Notes: generated by a model from the sequence alone, not told the origin. A stretch of DNA of 64,000 nucleotides from Urechidicola croceus (GCF_001761325.1 NZ_CP017478.1:1943501-2007500), one strand, 5' to 3'; counted from the first letter of the stretch, positions 41,966 through 50,715 are shown. Numbers and translations: made by a program.

Positions 41966-42733
41966 ATGTCCGTTTTTAAAACAATTCTTAATACAATTCC
42001 TCGTCCAATTTTAATTAAATTAAGTTATTGGGTACGACCTATTATTTCTTTTTTTTTAAAAGGAAATAATTACACAGATCCTATTGATGGTAAAAATTTT
42101 AGAACATTTTTACCATATGGATATGGAATACAAAGACCAAATGTATTATCACCAAGTACTTTGTCACTTGAACGTCACCGTTTAATGTGGTTGTATTTAA
42201 AAAACGAAACTGATTTTTTTACAAAAACACATAAAGTATTACACTTTGCTCCAGAACAAGCGTTTTATAAACGTTTTAGAAAAATGAAAAATCTGGATTA
42301 TACAACTACCGATTTAAATTCTCCTCTGGCTGATGTAAAAGCAGATATATGTAATCTACCTTTTGAGGATAATTCATTTGATATTATATTTTGTAATCAC
42401 GTATTAGAGCATATTCCTGATGATACAAAGGCTATGTATGAATTGTATCGTGTTCTAAAAAAAGGAGGAATGGGAATTTTTCAAATACCTCAAGATTTAT
42501 CAAGAATTACAACTTATGAAGATAATTCAATTACCGATAAAAAAGAACGTGCCAAAATTTTTGGACAATATGATCATGTAAGAATATATGGCCGAGATTA
42601 TTTTGACAAATTAACTTCCGTTGGTTTTGAAGTAAATCAAGTTGATTATACAAAACAAATTGCCCCAGAGTTAGTAGAACGATATCGCTTGATGAAAGGT
42701 GAAATTTTACCAGTGTGTTTTAAAAATAATTAA
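41966..42733 (+). CDS. class I SAM-dependent methyltransferase
   Basis: 255 residues. The SAM-binding region is VLHFAPEQAFYKRF (in place of the usual DxGxGxG), then DLNSPLADVKADICNLPFED and IIFCNHVLEHIPDD, the standard motif II/III layout. The post-motif block LKKGGMGIFQIPQD is typical. No membrane segment. The substrate is unknown. It lies 10 bp after map, and its 3' end overlaps the convergent gene by 4 bp. Confidence 0.83.
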   Translation: MSVFKTILNTIPRPILIKLSYWVRPIISFFLKGNNYTDPIDGKNFRTFLPYGYGIQRPNVLSPSTLSLERHRLMWLYLKNETDFFTKTHKVLHFAPEQAFYKRFRKMKNLDYTTTDLNSPLADVKADICNLPFEDNSFDIIFCNHVLEHIPDDTKAMYELYRVLKKGGMGIFQIPQDLSRITTYEDNSITDKKERAKIFGQYDHVRIYGRDYFDKLTSVGFEVNQVDYTKQIAPELVERYRLMKGEILPVCFKNN

Positions 42734-44016
42734 TTATTCTGTCTTAAAAATTTCACCATACTTTCTAATTTTTCATCTTCTAAAATTATATATTCCTCAG
42801 TACCTATTTGTTGACGAATTTGATATTTGCCTTCTTCTATTTTGATTATTTTAGAACTTCCAGAATATTCACTTAATTCATTTTTTGGCGGATTAACTAC
42901 ATCACCACTTTCATTTATCCATGAAGTTACACCTCTTTTAATGATTTGAGATTTACCATTATATGAAACTCCAACATATCCTAACTCTTTCTCAGAAAAT
43001 AATTTATTTTTACTCGTACTCAAATAGTAAAACAAACCTTCTTCTTTTTGATATAGTTGATACAATCCTCCTCCAAGATACGAACCAAAAATAAACCATT
43101 TTTTTCCAATTCTTACTTCTCCTTCTTTATCATATTTATCAATAAAAGCATTCGATTTTAACTCTTTCAACAACTCTTTTTCATTAGCAATTGAAACAAT
43201 TTTTTGCGATTCTAAATCAAATATTTTTGCTTTTTTAGAATTTTTAGGATAGATAACTACCCTTCCATTACCTCTTGGCAACATTATTACACCATAATTT
43301 GATGCTATTAAATCAAATTTTGAAATCTCTGGAAATGAAAAACTATTATCAGATTTACTATTGAAGAAAAATACCTTAGAAGGGTTTACTTTTTTATCTG
43401 AAAAGATAAAATAACCATCAAAAAAATCTGCATAATTAAATTCTGAAGCATCTACTATTATTTTTCCAATTTCATCAACAAGACCATATTTCTCTTGATT
43501 TTTATAGAGTGCATATTTATTTTCAGTAAAATTATAAATAGTATCGCAATTAATTGCCAATTCTAATGACCTTGCTGTCCAAACAGTTTTTAATGAGTCT
43601 ATTTTGCGAAGCTCTTTTTCTTTTCTAATTCTTGCCTCTTCTAAACGTTGCCTTTCTAACTCTAACCTCTCTAATTCTTCTTCAATTTTAATATATAAAT
43701 CTAATGCTTGAGTATACTCTTGACTAGACTTATTTAAGGATAAATCAAAAAATCTTTTAGAATATTTTTTGGCCTCTGAATAATTCCCTAATTCAAAATA
43801 AATAACTAATCCTAAATAAGCTACTTTTTCGGACTTAATTTCAGGTGTGTATTTAATTGCCTTTTCAAAATTTTTAAGTGCATCATCAACTTTTAGGCTA
43901 TTTAAACTTTCTTCAGATCTTCTCACATAAGCGTCTGCTAATTCTTGATTAGTTTGAGTAAAACCAAATTGTGACAATAATAAAATAGAAAAAAATAAAA
44001 TGGTATTTTTTTTCAT
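42730..44016 (-). CDS. secreted TPR protein with coiled coil and WG-like C-terminal repeats
   Basis: 428 residues from ATG 44016 (MKKNTILFFSILLLSQFGFT, signal peptide); a TTG upstream is rejected. TPR-like helices span about 22-110 (LKVDDALKNFEKAIKY, ELGNYSEAKKYSKRF). A charged coiled coil follows at about 110-145, rich in RLELERQRLEEARIRKEKEL. The remaining 280 residues include WG-repeat-like pieces such as YALYKNQEKYGLVDEIGKII. The function is unknown; the domain mix suggests a periplasmic or surface scaffold. Confidence 0.68.
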   Translation of the reverse strand: MKKNTILFFSILLLSQFGFTQTNQELADAYVRRSEESLNSLKVDDALKNFEKAIKYTPEIKSEKVAYLGLVIYFELGNYSEAKKYSKRFFDLSLNKSSQEYTQALDLYIKIEEELERLELERQRLEEARIRKEKELRKIDSLKTVWTARSLELAINCDTIYNFTENKYALYKNQEKYGLVDEIGKIIVDASEFNYADFFDGYFIFSDKKVNPSKVFFFNSKSDNSFSFPEISKFDLIASNYGVIMLPRGNGRVVIYPKNSKKAKIFDLESQKIVSIANEKELLKELKSNAFIDKYDKEGEVRIGKKWFIFGSYLGGGLYQLYQKEEGLFYYLSTSKNKLFSEKELGYVGVSYNGKSQIIKRGVTSWINESGDVVNPPKNELSEYSGSSKIIKIEEGKYQIRQQIGTEEYIILEDEKLESMVKFLRQNN

Positions 44017-44157
44017 AACAACAAATTTCAATTAAAGTTAAAGTAATAACAATTGAAACAAGTCTATTTTGGGGTAGAGTTAAAACAAATATAGTAATCT
44101 AAAACTTAATTTTCAAAAGACAACATGAAATATACCCAATATTGGGTATAGATTTTA

Positions 44158-45147
44158 TTAATATAAGGATAAATTTTCACTTGTAAATGAAGAAGTACTT
44201 CCGTTTTCATCAATATAAATTAAATATGCTTGTAATTCTGGGTGCTTGTTTAAAAATTGAATTGACTTTTCATAACCCATAGCCATAAATGATGTTGCAT
44301 AACCATCAGCATCTGCACAATCACCACTTACAATAACAGTTGCACCTAACAAATCACTTTCTGTTGCAAATCCTGTTTTAGCATTAATTGTATGTACATA
44401 TTTACGTCCATTTTCATCAATTTTAAATTTTCTATAATTTCCTGATGATGCCAAAGATTTATTTTTAAGTTTTACTATTTTATTAACCGAACGAGTTCCA
44501 TCTGTATTTGGATTTTCAATAGCCACTCTCCATTCAGAATTTAAACTATTAACTCCTCTTGCTCTTATTTCTCCGCCCAATTCAATTAAATAATTTTTAC
44601 AATTCTTAGTTTCTAAAAATCTTCCAATTACATCAATTCCATATCCTTTGGCAATGGCATTAAAATCAAAATATATTTCTTGATATTCTTTAAAAATTTT
44701 GTTATCCTTCAATCTAACTTTGTTGAAACCAACATATTTCATCAATTCATTGACCTTAATAGAATCTAATTTTTCAACTGATTTTTCTGGTCCAAAACCC
44801 CATGCATTAACTAAAATACCAATTGTTGGGTCAAACAATCCTTCGGTCTCTTGATAAATTTTATCGGATTTAGTAAAAACTTCTGTAAATAATTTATCAA
44901 CTAAAATTGTAGTATCTCCTTTATTTATTTTTGAAATATCAGAATTTGGCATATAAGTCGACATTGATTTGTTTACTAAATATATTAAACTGTCAACTTG
45001 TTTTGTAAAATCTCTATTTAAACCGTCTTTATAAGTAATATTATAAGTAGTTCCAAAAGCATTTCCGTGTAATTTCTTATATTTTACAGGCTTGTCTGCA
45101 CAAGAAATAATGAATAAAAATGAAATAAAAATGAAAAGTTTTTGCAT
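44158..45147 (-). CDS. apbE: FAD:protein FMN transferase (ApbE), lipoprotein
   Basis: 329 residues from ATG 45147 (MQKLFIFISFLFIISC); the TTG further upstream is rejected. The lipobox IISC places it on the periplasmic side. ApbE motifs present are GTTYNITY, VNAWGFGPEKS, FNAIAKGYGIDVIG, LIELGGEIRARG, SSGNYRKF and TINAKTG. It transfers FMN from FAD to a Thr in flavoproteins such as NqrB and NqrC; those targets are encoded from 52122 to 54097 in the same window. Confidence 0.94.
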   Translation of the reverse strand: MQKLFIFISFLFIISCADKPVKYKKLHGNAFGTTYNITYKDGLNRDFTKQVDSLIYLVNKSMSTYMPNSDISKINKGDTTILVDKLFTEVFTKSDKIYQETEGLFDPTIGILVNAWGFGPEKSVEKLDSIKVNELMKYVGFNKVRLKDNKIFKEYQEIYFDFNAIAKGYGIDVIGRFLETKNCKNYLIELGGEIRARGVNSLNSEWRVAIENPNTDGTRSVNKIVKLKNKSLASSGNYRKFKIDENGRKYVHTINAKTGFATESDLLGATVIVSGDCADADGYATSFMAMGYEKSIQFLNKHPELQAYLIYIDENGSTSSFTSENLSLY

Positions 45148-45244
45148 TATTGACAATAAATTAGATAAAACCAAAATTACAATTATTTCTTTGTTAAAAT
45201 CATCTTAAAATAGCATAATATTGTATTATCAATTTCCTTTTTAT

Positions 45245-45252
45245 TAACTTTG
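45245..45252 (+). promoter_or_regulatory. -7 promoter box of the OmpA-like gene (TAACTTTG)
   Basis: TAACTTTG matches TAnnTTTG, 24 bp before the ATG at 45277, and excludes the TTG-initiated longer frame. Confidence 0.65.
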
Positions 45253-45276
45253 TACAACTCTAAAAACTTATTTTTT

Positions 45277-46122
45277 ATGAAAAAACTATTTTTACTAGGA
45301 TTAACATCAATATTTTTATCGTCCTGCGTGTCAAAAAAAGAATTTGCAGACTTACAAAGCAATTATGATTCAGCTAAAGAAGAATTAGTAAATGTTAAGG
45401 CCAATTTACAAGAATGTCTAATTGAAAAAGATAGAAATTCAAACAGAGCCGAAATGCTTGAAAACCAAGTAGGTTCATTACAAGAAGATAAAAAATCAGC
45501 TTTAAAGCAAGTTGAAAACTTAACTGTACTTACTCAATCTTCTTCAGATAACATTAAAACTGTAATTGCTCAATTAAGTGAAAAAGATAAATACATTAAT
45601 GGAATTCGTACTGCGATGACGCAAAAAGACTCTATTAACTTAGCAATTAAGTACCAATTGACTAAAGAATTGGCAAAAGGAATTCAAGACGAAGATATTC
45701 AAGTTGATGTTGAAAAAACTGTAGTTTATATTTCTATTGCTGATAAATTATTATTTACTAGTGGAAGTTCTGTGGTTTCTGAAAGAGCAAAAGAAGTTTT
45801 GGGTAAAGTAGCAACTGTTATTTCTTCTCGTCCTGAAATGGAAGTACAAGTTGAAGGTTATACTGATAATGTGCCAATTGTTGCAACTGGAATTAAAGAT
45901 AACTGGGATTTAAGTGTTAAACGTGCAACATCTGTTGTAAGAGTATTACAAGATGACTATAGTATTAATCCTAATCGTTTAATTGCTGCTGGTAGAAGTG
46001 AATATGTTCCTTTAGCAACAAATGATACTCCTGCAGGTAGAGCAACTAATCGTAGAACGAGAATTGTAATTTTACCTAAGTTGGAAGAATTCTTTGATAT
46101 CTTAGAACAAAGGCCTCAATAA
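45277..46122 (+). CDS. OmpA family lipoprotein with coiled coil
   Basis: 281 residues from ATG 45277 (MKKLFLLGLTSIFLSSC; lipobox LSSC). A coiled coil spans about 20-110. The peptidoglycan-binding OmpA domain (about 150-275) has LLFTSGSSVVSERAKEVL, VEGYTDNVPI, NWDLSVKRATSVVRVL, NRLIAAGRSEY and RATNRRTRIVILP. It anchors the outer membrane to peptidoglycan. A terminator follows. Confidence 0.92.
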   Translation: MKKLFLLGLTSIFLSSCVSKKEFADLQSNYDSAKEELVNVKANLQECLIEKDRNSNRAEMLENQVGSLQEDKKSALKQVENLTVLTQSSSDNIKTVIAQLSEKDKYINGIRTAMTQKDSINLAIKYQLTKELAKGIQDEDIQVDVEKTVVYISIADKLLFTSGSSVVSERAKEVLGKVATVISSRPEMEVQVEGYTDNVPIVATGIKDNWDLSVKRATSVVRVLQDDYSINPNRLIAAGRSEYVPLATNDTPAGRATNRRTRIVILPKLEEFFDILEQRPQ

Positions 46123-46149
46123 ATTTAAATATTCCTAATTTATTATACT

Positions 46150-46183
46150 AAAAAAGCCACCTATTAATAAGTGGCTTTTTTTA
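46150..46183. terminator. bidirectional terminator after the OmpA-like gene
   Basis: AAAAAGCCAC (46151-46160) pairs with GTGGCTTTTT (46171-46180), then more T, between convergent genes. Confidence 0.82.
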
Positions 46184-46190
46184 TTCTGTC

Positions 46191-46568
46191 CTAATTTAAA
46201 TTTGTTTCTAAAACTTGAATCCCATTATACTCTAATAGATATTCTTCATTAAGATATACTGGTAAATTTTTATCTTTAGCATTGGCTAAACCTACTCCTG
46301 CAAATAATACTTTTGCTTCTTGTTCTCTAGCATGTGATTTAAACTTTTCCATCCATATAACATCATAATTATTTGGATTTTCTGGAAGTTGAACAACCTT
46401 AACTAAAACAAAAAAACGTTGATTGTTTTTATCAATACATACAAATTGAGGGTGCTTTTTCAATTTACTATTTACAGCAATAAACTCAAACCCACGTTTC
46501 TCTAAATCTTTTCCAACAATATTCATTGCTAAATTATGTTGCTCTTGAGCTGTTAATGGAACTGACAT
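46191..46568 (-). CDS. conserved cytoplasmic protein of unknown function
   Basis: 125 residues, no signal or membrane segment. Conserved-looking stretches are LAMNIVGKDLEKRGFEFIAV, KKHPQFVCIDKNNQRFFVLV and KVLFAGVGLANAKDKNLPVY. To my knowledge this small flavobacterial protein is often labelled as an NQR subunit F, but it has no ferredoxin, FAD or NADH motif, so that label is not supported. It lies 3 bp after the helicase gene on the same strand, between ApbE and the NQR operon. Confidence 0.75.
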   Translation of the reverse strand: MSVPLTAQEQHNLAMNIVGKDLEKRGFEFIAVNSKLKKHPQFVCIDKNNQRFFVLVKVVQLPENPNNYDVIWMEKFKSHAREQEAKVLFAGVGLANAKDKNLPVYLNEEYLLEYNGIQVLETNLN

Positions 46569-46571
46569 GAA

Positions 46572-47927
46572 TTATTTCTTTTTATTACGCTTATTATAAT
46601 TTTTATCTCCTCTAGTTTTGGGTTTTTTATATTTCTTGGCAATCTCTCTACGATATGAACCTCCTTGATTGGTTTTACTATTCTTTTCACTTTTTTCATG
46701 AAACGCAGGCCCAGGAGCATCTAAATCATTTTTCTTATGAGGATTGTTTATTTCAACTTCTTTAGGGCGCTCTTCAGGTGTTAATTGATCTGAAATTTCA
46801 ACTTCAATTGGAAATTCAATAGTTGGAATTTCGTATTTCATTAACCCCTCTATTGACTCTTTTAATTGCTTTTCTCTTTCTGTAAAAAATAAGATTGTTT
46901 TACCCTCATGTTCTGCTCTACCGGTTCGTCCAATTCTATGCATATAATTTTCTGGAAAACTAGGAGTGTCAAAATTTATTACATGACTTATTTCGTCAAG
47001 ATCCAATCCTCTTGCCATTACATCAGTCGCTACTAAAATCCTATTTTCACCTGCATCAAATTGTCTTATAGAACGGATTCTATAATTTTGGGTTTTATTA
47101 GAATGAATGACACATAATTCAGAATCATATATTTCTTGTAAAGCTTCAAATAACCTATCAGCACTTTTTTTATTAGAAACAAAAACTAATACTTTGTTAA
47201 ATTCATCTTTATCTTTTAGTAGATGGATTAGCAAATTAACTTTTGTATAAAAATTAGGTACACTATAACCTTGTTGAGAAATATTATCAAGAGGTGTTCC
47301 ACTTACTGCAATTGAAATTTTTTCTGGCACAATGAAATAATCATTGATTAATTTCTCCACATCATCGGTCATTGTTGCAGAAAACATAATATTTTGTCGA
47401 CGTTCAGGTAAAATTTCAAATATGTTCATCAATTGAAAACGAAAACCTAAATCTAACATCACATCCACTTCATCTATTACCAATTTCTGCATTGATTTTA
47501 ATTTTAATGCTCTACTTAGTGCCAAATCATACAGTCTACCGGGCGTAGCTACAATTATATCAATTCCTTGTGCAATTGCTTGTTTTTGAGTGTTTATATT
47601 GGTTCCTCCATATACTCCCAAAACACGAACATTAATATATGTAGATAATTTTTCTATTTCTTCAACAACTTGTAGAACTAACTCACGAGTAGGTACCAAA
47701 ACTAAAACTCTTGGAGTTAATTGTTTTGAGAATTTTAACTCTCTCAAAATAGGTAGCATGTAAGCAAATGTTTTACCAGTACCAGTTTGTGCAATTCCAA
47801 CCATATCTTTACCAGAAAGAATAACTGGGAAAGATTTTTCTTGAATAGGAGTTGGATTAACAAATCCTAAATCATCAATTGCATAGTTTAATTGATTTGA
47901 TAAATTAAATTCTTTAAAAGTGCTCAT
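46572..47927 (-). CDS. DEAD-box family ATP-dependent RNA helicase (DEVD variant)
   Basis: 451 residues. Q motif NPTPIQ, motif I AQTGTGKT, Ia PTREL, II DEVD (Val in place of Ala), III SAT, IV VLVFVSNK, V ARGLD and VI HRIGRTGR. A basic C-terminal tail (from about 400) is rich in Lys and Arg, as in RhlE-type helicases that bind rRNA or mRNA. Its promoter TATCTTTG lies 17 bp before the start. Confidence 0.93.
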   Translation of the reverse strand: MSTFKEFNLSNQLNYAIDDLGFVNPTPIQEKSFPVILSGKDMVGIAQTGTGKTFAYMLPILRELKFSKQLTPRVLVLVPTRELVLQVVEEIEKLSTYINVRVLGVYGGTNINTQKQAIAQGIDIIVATPGRLYDLALSRALKLKSMQKLVIDEVDVMLDLGFRFQLMNIFEILPERRQNIMFSATMTDDVEKLINDYFIVPEKISIAVSGTPLDNISQQGYSVPNFYTKVNLLIHLLKDKDEFNKVLVFVSNKKSADRLFEALQEIYDSELCVIHSNKTQNYRIRSIRQFDAGENRILVATDVMARGLDLDEISHVINFDTPSFPENYMHRIGRTGRAEHEGKTILFFTEREKQLKESIEGLMKYEIPTIEFPIEVEISDQLTPEERPKEVEINNPHKKNDLDAPGPAFHEKSEKNSKTNQGGSYRREIAKKYKKPKTRGDKNYNKRNKKK

Positions 47928-47943
47928 TGACTAAAATTTTGTA

Positions 47944-47951
47944 CAAAGATA
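47944..47951 (-). promoter_or_regulatory. -7 promoter box of the helicase gene (TATCTTTG)
   Basis: The minus strand reads TATCTTTG, downstream of the first small-RNA candidate's terminator, so helicase transcription is independent of it. Confidence 0.65.
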
Positions 47952-47990
47952 AGGTATATAATTAACTGAATCTGGCATTTCTACTAAAAC

Positions 47991-48062
47991 AAAAAAACCT
48001 TCAAGTTTCCTTGAAGGCTAACAAATAATTTTTAAGATCCCAAACACTCAAAATTATCTATA
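47991..48062 (-). ncRNA. candidate structured small RNA, copy 1
   Basis: About 70 nt on the minus strand. A promoter box TATATTTG (48066-48073) is followed by stem 1, AUAAUUUU pairing AAAAUUAU (48050-48057 with 48025-48032), with a 17-nt loop containing GAGUGUUUGGGAUCUUA. Stem 2 is CCUUCAAG-GAAA-CUUGAAGG (47998-48017), then seven U: an intrinsic terminator. A second copy with the same layout lies at 48216. The frame holds no convincing ORF. Confidence 0.65.
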
Positions 48063-48065
48063 GCC

Positions 48066-48073
48066 CAAATATA
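48066..48073 (-). promoter_or_regulatory. -7 promoter box of small-RNA copy 1 (TATATTTG)
   Basis: TATATTTG on the minus strand, 9 bp before the first stem. Confidence 0.6.
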
Positions 48074-48123
48074 AATAATTACTTCGACATGTTAAAAAAA
48101 ATAATCTTAATTAAATAATTGAC

Positions 48124-48193
48124 AATCTATTATTTACAATTATTCTCATAAAATATTGTTGCTTTTCATATGTTTCATGGCAAATAATAGATT
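48124..48193. repeat. 12-bp perfect inverted repeat between the two small-RNA copies
   Basis: AATCTATTATTT (48124-48135) is exactly complementary to AAATAATAGATT (48182-48193) across 46 nt, and a short nested pairing ACAAT/ATTGT lies inside. No T run follows on either strand. It could be another RNA structure or a small mobile-element remnant. Confidence 0.45.
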
Positions 48194-48215
48194 AAAAAAA
48201 ATATTTAAAAAATAA

Positions 48216-48285
48216 GAAAACCTTCAAGTTTCCTTGAAGGCATTTTCAAATAATTTAAAGAACCCCAAATACTCTAAATTATTTA
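48216..48285 (-). ncRNA. candidate structured small RNA, copy 2
   Basis: Same layout as copy 1: promoter box TATATTTG (48289-48296), stem 1 AUAAUUUA pairing UAAAUUAU (48275-48282 with 48250-48257), 17-nt loop with GAGUAUUUGGGGUUCUU, then terminator CCUUCAAG-GAAA-CUUGAAGG (48221-48240) and UUUUC. The last base pair of stem 1 has switched from U-A to A-U relative to copy 1 while pairing is kept. Flanking DNA differs, so the conserved part is the RNA unit itself. Confidence 0.65.
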
Positions 48286-48288
48286 CTT

Positions 48289-48296
48289 CAAATATA
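48289..48296 (-). promoter_or_regulatory. -7 promoter box of small-RNA copy 2 (TATATTTG)
   Basis: TATATTTG on the minus strand, 7 bp before the first stem. Confidence 0.6.
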
Positions 48297-48343
48297 ATTA
48301 ATTAACTGAAAATGAACAATTTTGACTGTTAAATTGTTTAAAT

Positions 48344-48361
48344 ATCACGGAAAACCGTGAT
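48344..48361. promoter_or_regulatory. perfect dyad ATCACGG-AAAA-CCGTGAT
   Basis: A 7-bp arm, four-base spacer and complementary arm lie between the dockerin-like gene's stop and the small-RNA promoter, centred about 60 bp upstream of that promoter box. The core matches the dyad at 4512-4525. It could be an activator site, or a weak terminator of the dockerin-like gene; there is no T run. Confidence 0.42.
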
Positions 48362-48390
48362 GAAAAATGGAGTTAATTAACTAAGAATAC

Positions 48391-49197
48391 CTATTCTCCT
48401 ACTCCAATATTCGGAATTAATAAATTAGACAAGTCAATATTTTGAATTTGGCTATTCATATCTAAATCTGCATTAGAATATGATGATTGTCCTAATGAAG
48501 GTATAATAGCTGATAAATCTGAATTTTGAATTTGACCATTTCCGTCTAAATCACCAGATGGCATAGCAAAATTATTATTACCTAAATTCACTAAAATACT
48601 AGTACCATCGAGAATCAAATTAGGATTATTTCGCAAATCTAGAAATGTTATTTCATTTTCAAGAAAGATAGTCTCATTAGTAATAATATTTAAATGATTA
48701 CGATGGCATATTCTTATATAGTATTCATTTTCTTCTATTGAAAATTGCAAACATGATGTACCATCTGTAGATACTAAGTCTCCATCACGTTGTAACAATG
48801 CCGATTGCGATGAAATAAGCACCGATATATCGTCTTTATTCCTTATTTCAACAAACACCCAGTCAACAATAGCATTTGGGCCTGTAATATCAAATATAGA
48901 AGCATCACATGTAGTGTAATCATCATATGGAGAATTTATTGGTAGCAAACCATTCACACGAATATTATCTCTCATTAAATTTTCTTCTCCATGATTTGGA
49001 TTTACAATTGCTCCTTGTAACAAGAGTTTAATTGCAATATGAACTCGAGGAGTTAAACTAAACTCATTTTCTTTTAGTAAATTGTTATTTGATTGTATTT
49101 CACTTGAAATTAATTCGGATTTATTAATTTCAATTTGAGCTTCAGAAAAACCTATGGTAAAAAATACCATAACTGCCATAAATAGTTTCTTTTTCAT
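48391..49197 (-). CDS. secreted protein with dockerin-like EF-hand repeats
   Basis: 268 residues from ATG 49197 (MKKKLFMAVMVFFTIGFSEA signal peptide); the upstream frame is leader only. The middle domain contains IKLLLQGAIVNP, AIVDWVFVEIRNKD, SALLQRDGDLVSTDG and YYIRICHRNHLN, a pattern I know from large surface proteins of Bacteroidota. The C-terminus has two dockerin-type calcium loops, DLDGNGQIQNSDL and DLDMNSQIQNIDL, and stops at residue 268 with no T9SS domain. A 9-bp dyad lies upstream at 49231-49252. Confidence 0.75.
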   Translation of the reverse strand: MKKKLFMAVMVFFTIGFSEAQIEINKSELISSEIQSNNNLLKENEFSLTPRVHIAIKLLLQGAIVNPNHGEENLMRDNIRVNGLLPINSPYDDYTTCDASIFDITGPNAIVDWVFVEIRNKDDISVLISSQSALLQRDGDLVSTDGTSCLQFSIEENEYYIRICHRNHLNIITNETIFLENEITFLDLRNNPNLILDGTSILVNLGNNNFAMPSGDLDGNGQIQNSDLSAIIPSLGQSSYSNADLDMNSQIQNIDLSNLLIPNIGVGE

Positions 49198-49230
49198 AAT
49201 AGTAAGAAGTATTAGGTACACATTTTTATT

Positions 49231-49252
49231 CCAATTTTGCAATCAAAATTGG
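49231..49252. promoter_or_regulatory. dyad CCAATTTTG-CAAT-CAAAATTGG
   Basis: Nine-base perfect arms around CAAT, 34-55 bp upstream of the dockerin-like gene start. The position suits an operator; no regulator is identified. Confidence 0.42.
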
Positions 49253-49352
49253 TTATGAAACATTAATTAAAAAATGAGGCAGAGGGTAAAAGTGGATTAA
49301 ATGTACAAACTTAAATTGTAATATGCTAATTTTAAATAAATTATAAAAAATA

Positions 49353-49386
49353 AAAAAGACCGAAATAATATGTTTCGGTCTTTTTT
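49353..49386 (-). terminator. terminator of the nqr operon
   Basis: AAAGACCGAAA pairs with TTTCGGTCTTT (stem within 49355-49384), with A and T runs on both sides, 19 bp past the nqrF stop. Confidence 0.85.
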
Positions 49387-49404
49387 ATTTAATAGAAATT
49401 GAAG

Positions 49405-50715
49405 TTACCCTCCAAAATCATCAAATCTTATATTTTCATCTGGAATTCCAAAATCTTCTCCCATTTTTTGAACTGCTTTGTTCATTAATGGTGGGCCACA
49501 GAAATACAATTCAATATCTTCTGGTGAATCATGATGGTTTAAATAGTTTTCAATTACACAATTGTGAACAAACCCAACAAAACCATCTCCTTCAGCATCA
49601 ATATTTTCTTTTACTTTCCAATTATCTTCAGGTAATGGTTCAGATAATGCAATGTGAAACTTGAAGTTTGGAAAATCTTTCTCTAATGCATAAAAATGAT
49701 CTAAATAAAATAATTCACGTTTAGAACGACCTCCATACCAATATGATACTTTACGACCAGTTTTTAATGTTTTGAATAAATGATACAAATGAGAACGCAT
49801 TGGTGCCATACCTGCTCCACCACCTACATATAACATTTCGGCATCTGTTTCATTAATGAAGAATTCTCCATAAGGTCCTGAAATTACTACTTTATCTCCT
49901 GGCTTTTGATTAAAAATATATGATGATGCAATTCCTGGGTTGACATCCATCCATCCATTTTTAGCTCTATCCCATGGCGGGGTAGCAATACGAACATTCA
50001 ACATAATTTCTCTTCCTTCTGCTGGATAAGATGCCATTGAATATGCTCTCTCTACTGTTTCTGTATTTTTCATTACAAATGGCCATAAATTGAATTTATC
50101 CCATTCCATTTGAAATTTATCAGGTTTATCGTGTTCTTCTGGGTGTGCTGTAATATCCATATCGGCATATTTGATTTCACAAGGTGGAATTTCAATTTGA
50201 ATATATCCTCCTGCTTTATACCCCATATCTTCTGGAATTTCAACAACAAATTCTTTAATAAAAGAAGCTACATTGTAATTACGTACAACAGTTGCTTCCC
50301 ATTTTTTAATTCCAAAAATTTCTTCAGGAATGGTAATTTCCATATCCTGTTTTACTTTTACTTGACATGATAAACGCGCACCATGCTGTAACTCTTTTCG
50401 AGAAAAGTGTGGAGTTTCAGTTGGTAATGCTTCACCTCCACCTGAAAGTACGTGACATTCACATTGAATACATGTTCCACCTCCACCACAAGCCGATGGT
50501 AAAAATATTTTTTCGTTTCCTAAAGTGGATAATAATGAACTTCCTGAAGCTACTTCAATTTCACGTTCACCGTTAATTAAAATCTTCACTGGTCCTGAAG
50601 GAGATAATTTTTGTTTTACAAACAATAAAATTCCTATCAATGATAATGCAATCAATAGAAAAGAAATGACTGTTACTGCGATTGTTCCGCCTGTACTTGC
50701 TACTGCTAATATCAT
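49405..50715 (-). CDS. nqrF: Na+-translocating NADH:quinone reductase subunit F
   Basis: 436 residues. An N-terminal membrane helix ([20 protein letters not shown]) is followed by a 2Fe-2S ferredoxin domain with Cys76, Cys82, Cys85 and Cys117 ([15 protein letters not shown]). The FAD/NADH module has [42 protein letters not shown] and FCGPPLMN. It is the electron entry subunit: NADH to FAD to 2Fe-2S. Last gene of the six-gene operon; it shares one base with nqrE. Confidence 0.97.
   Translation of the reverse strand: MILAVASTGGTIAVTVISFLLIALSLIGILLFVKQKLSPSGPVKILINGEREIEVASGSSLLSTLGNEKIFLPSACGGGGTCIQCECHVLSGGGEALPTETPHFSRKELQHGARLSCQVKVKQDMEITIPEEIFGIKKWEATVVRNYNVASFIKEFVVEIPEDMGYKAGGYIQIEIPPCEIKYADMDITAHPEEHDKPDKFQMEWDKFNLWPFVMKNTETVERAYSMASYPAEGREIMLNVRIATPPWDRAKNGWMDVNPGIASSYIFNQKPGDKVVISGPYGEFFINETDAEMLYVGGGAGMAPMRSHLYHLFKTLKTGRKVSYWYGGRSKRELFYLDHFYALEKDFPNFKFHIALSEPLPEDNWKVKENIDAEGDGFVGFVHNCVIENYLNHHDSPEDIELYFCGPPLMNKAVQKMGEDFGIPDENIRFDDFGG

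Noticed and set aside
46191-46568. Annotation as NQR subunit F
   Set aside because: No ferredoxin Cys cluster, FAD or NADH motif; the true nqrF is at 49405-50715.
48344-48361. Intrinsic terminator of the dockerin-like gene
   Set aside because: The hairpin is short with no T run after it on the minus strand; it is kept as a regulatory dyad.
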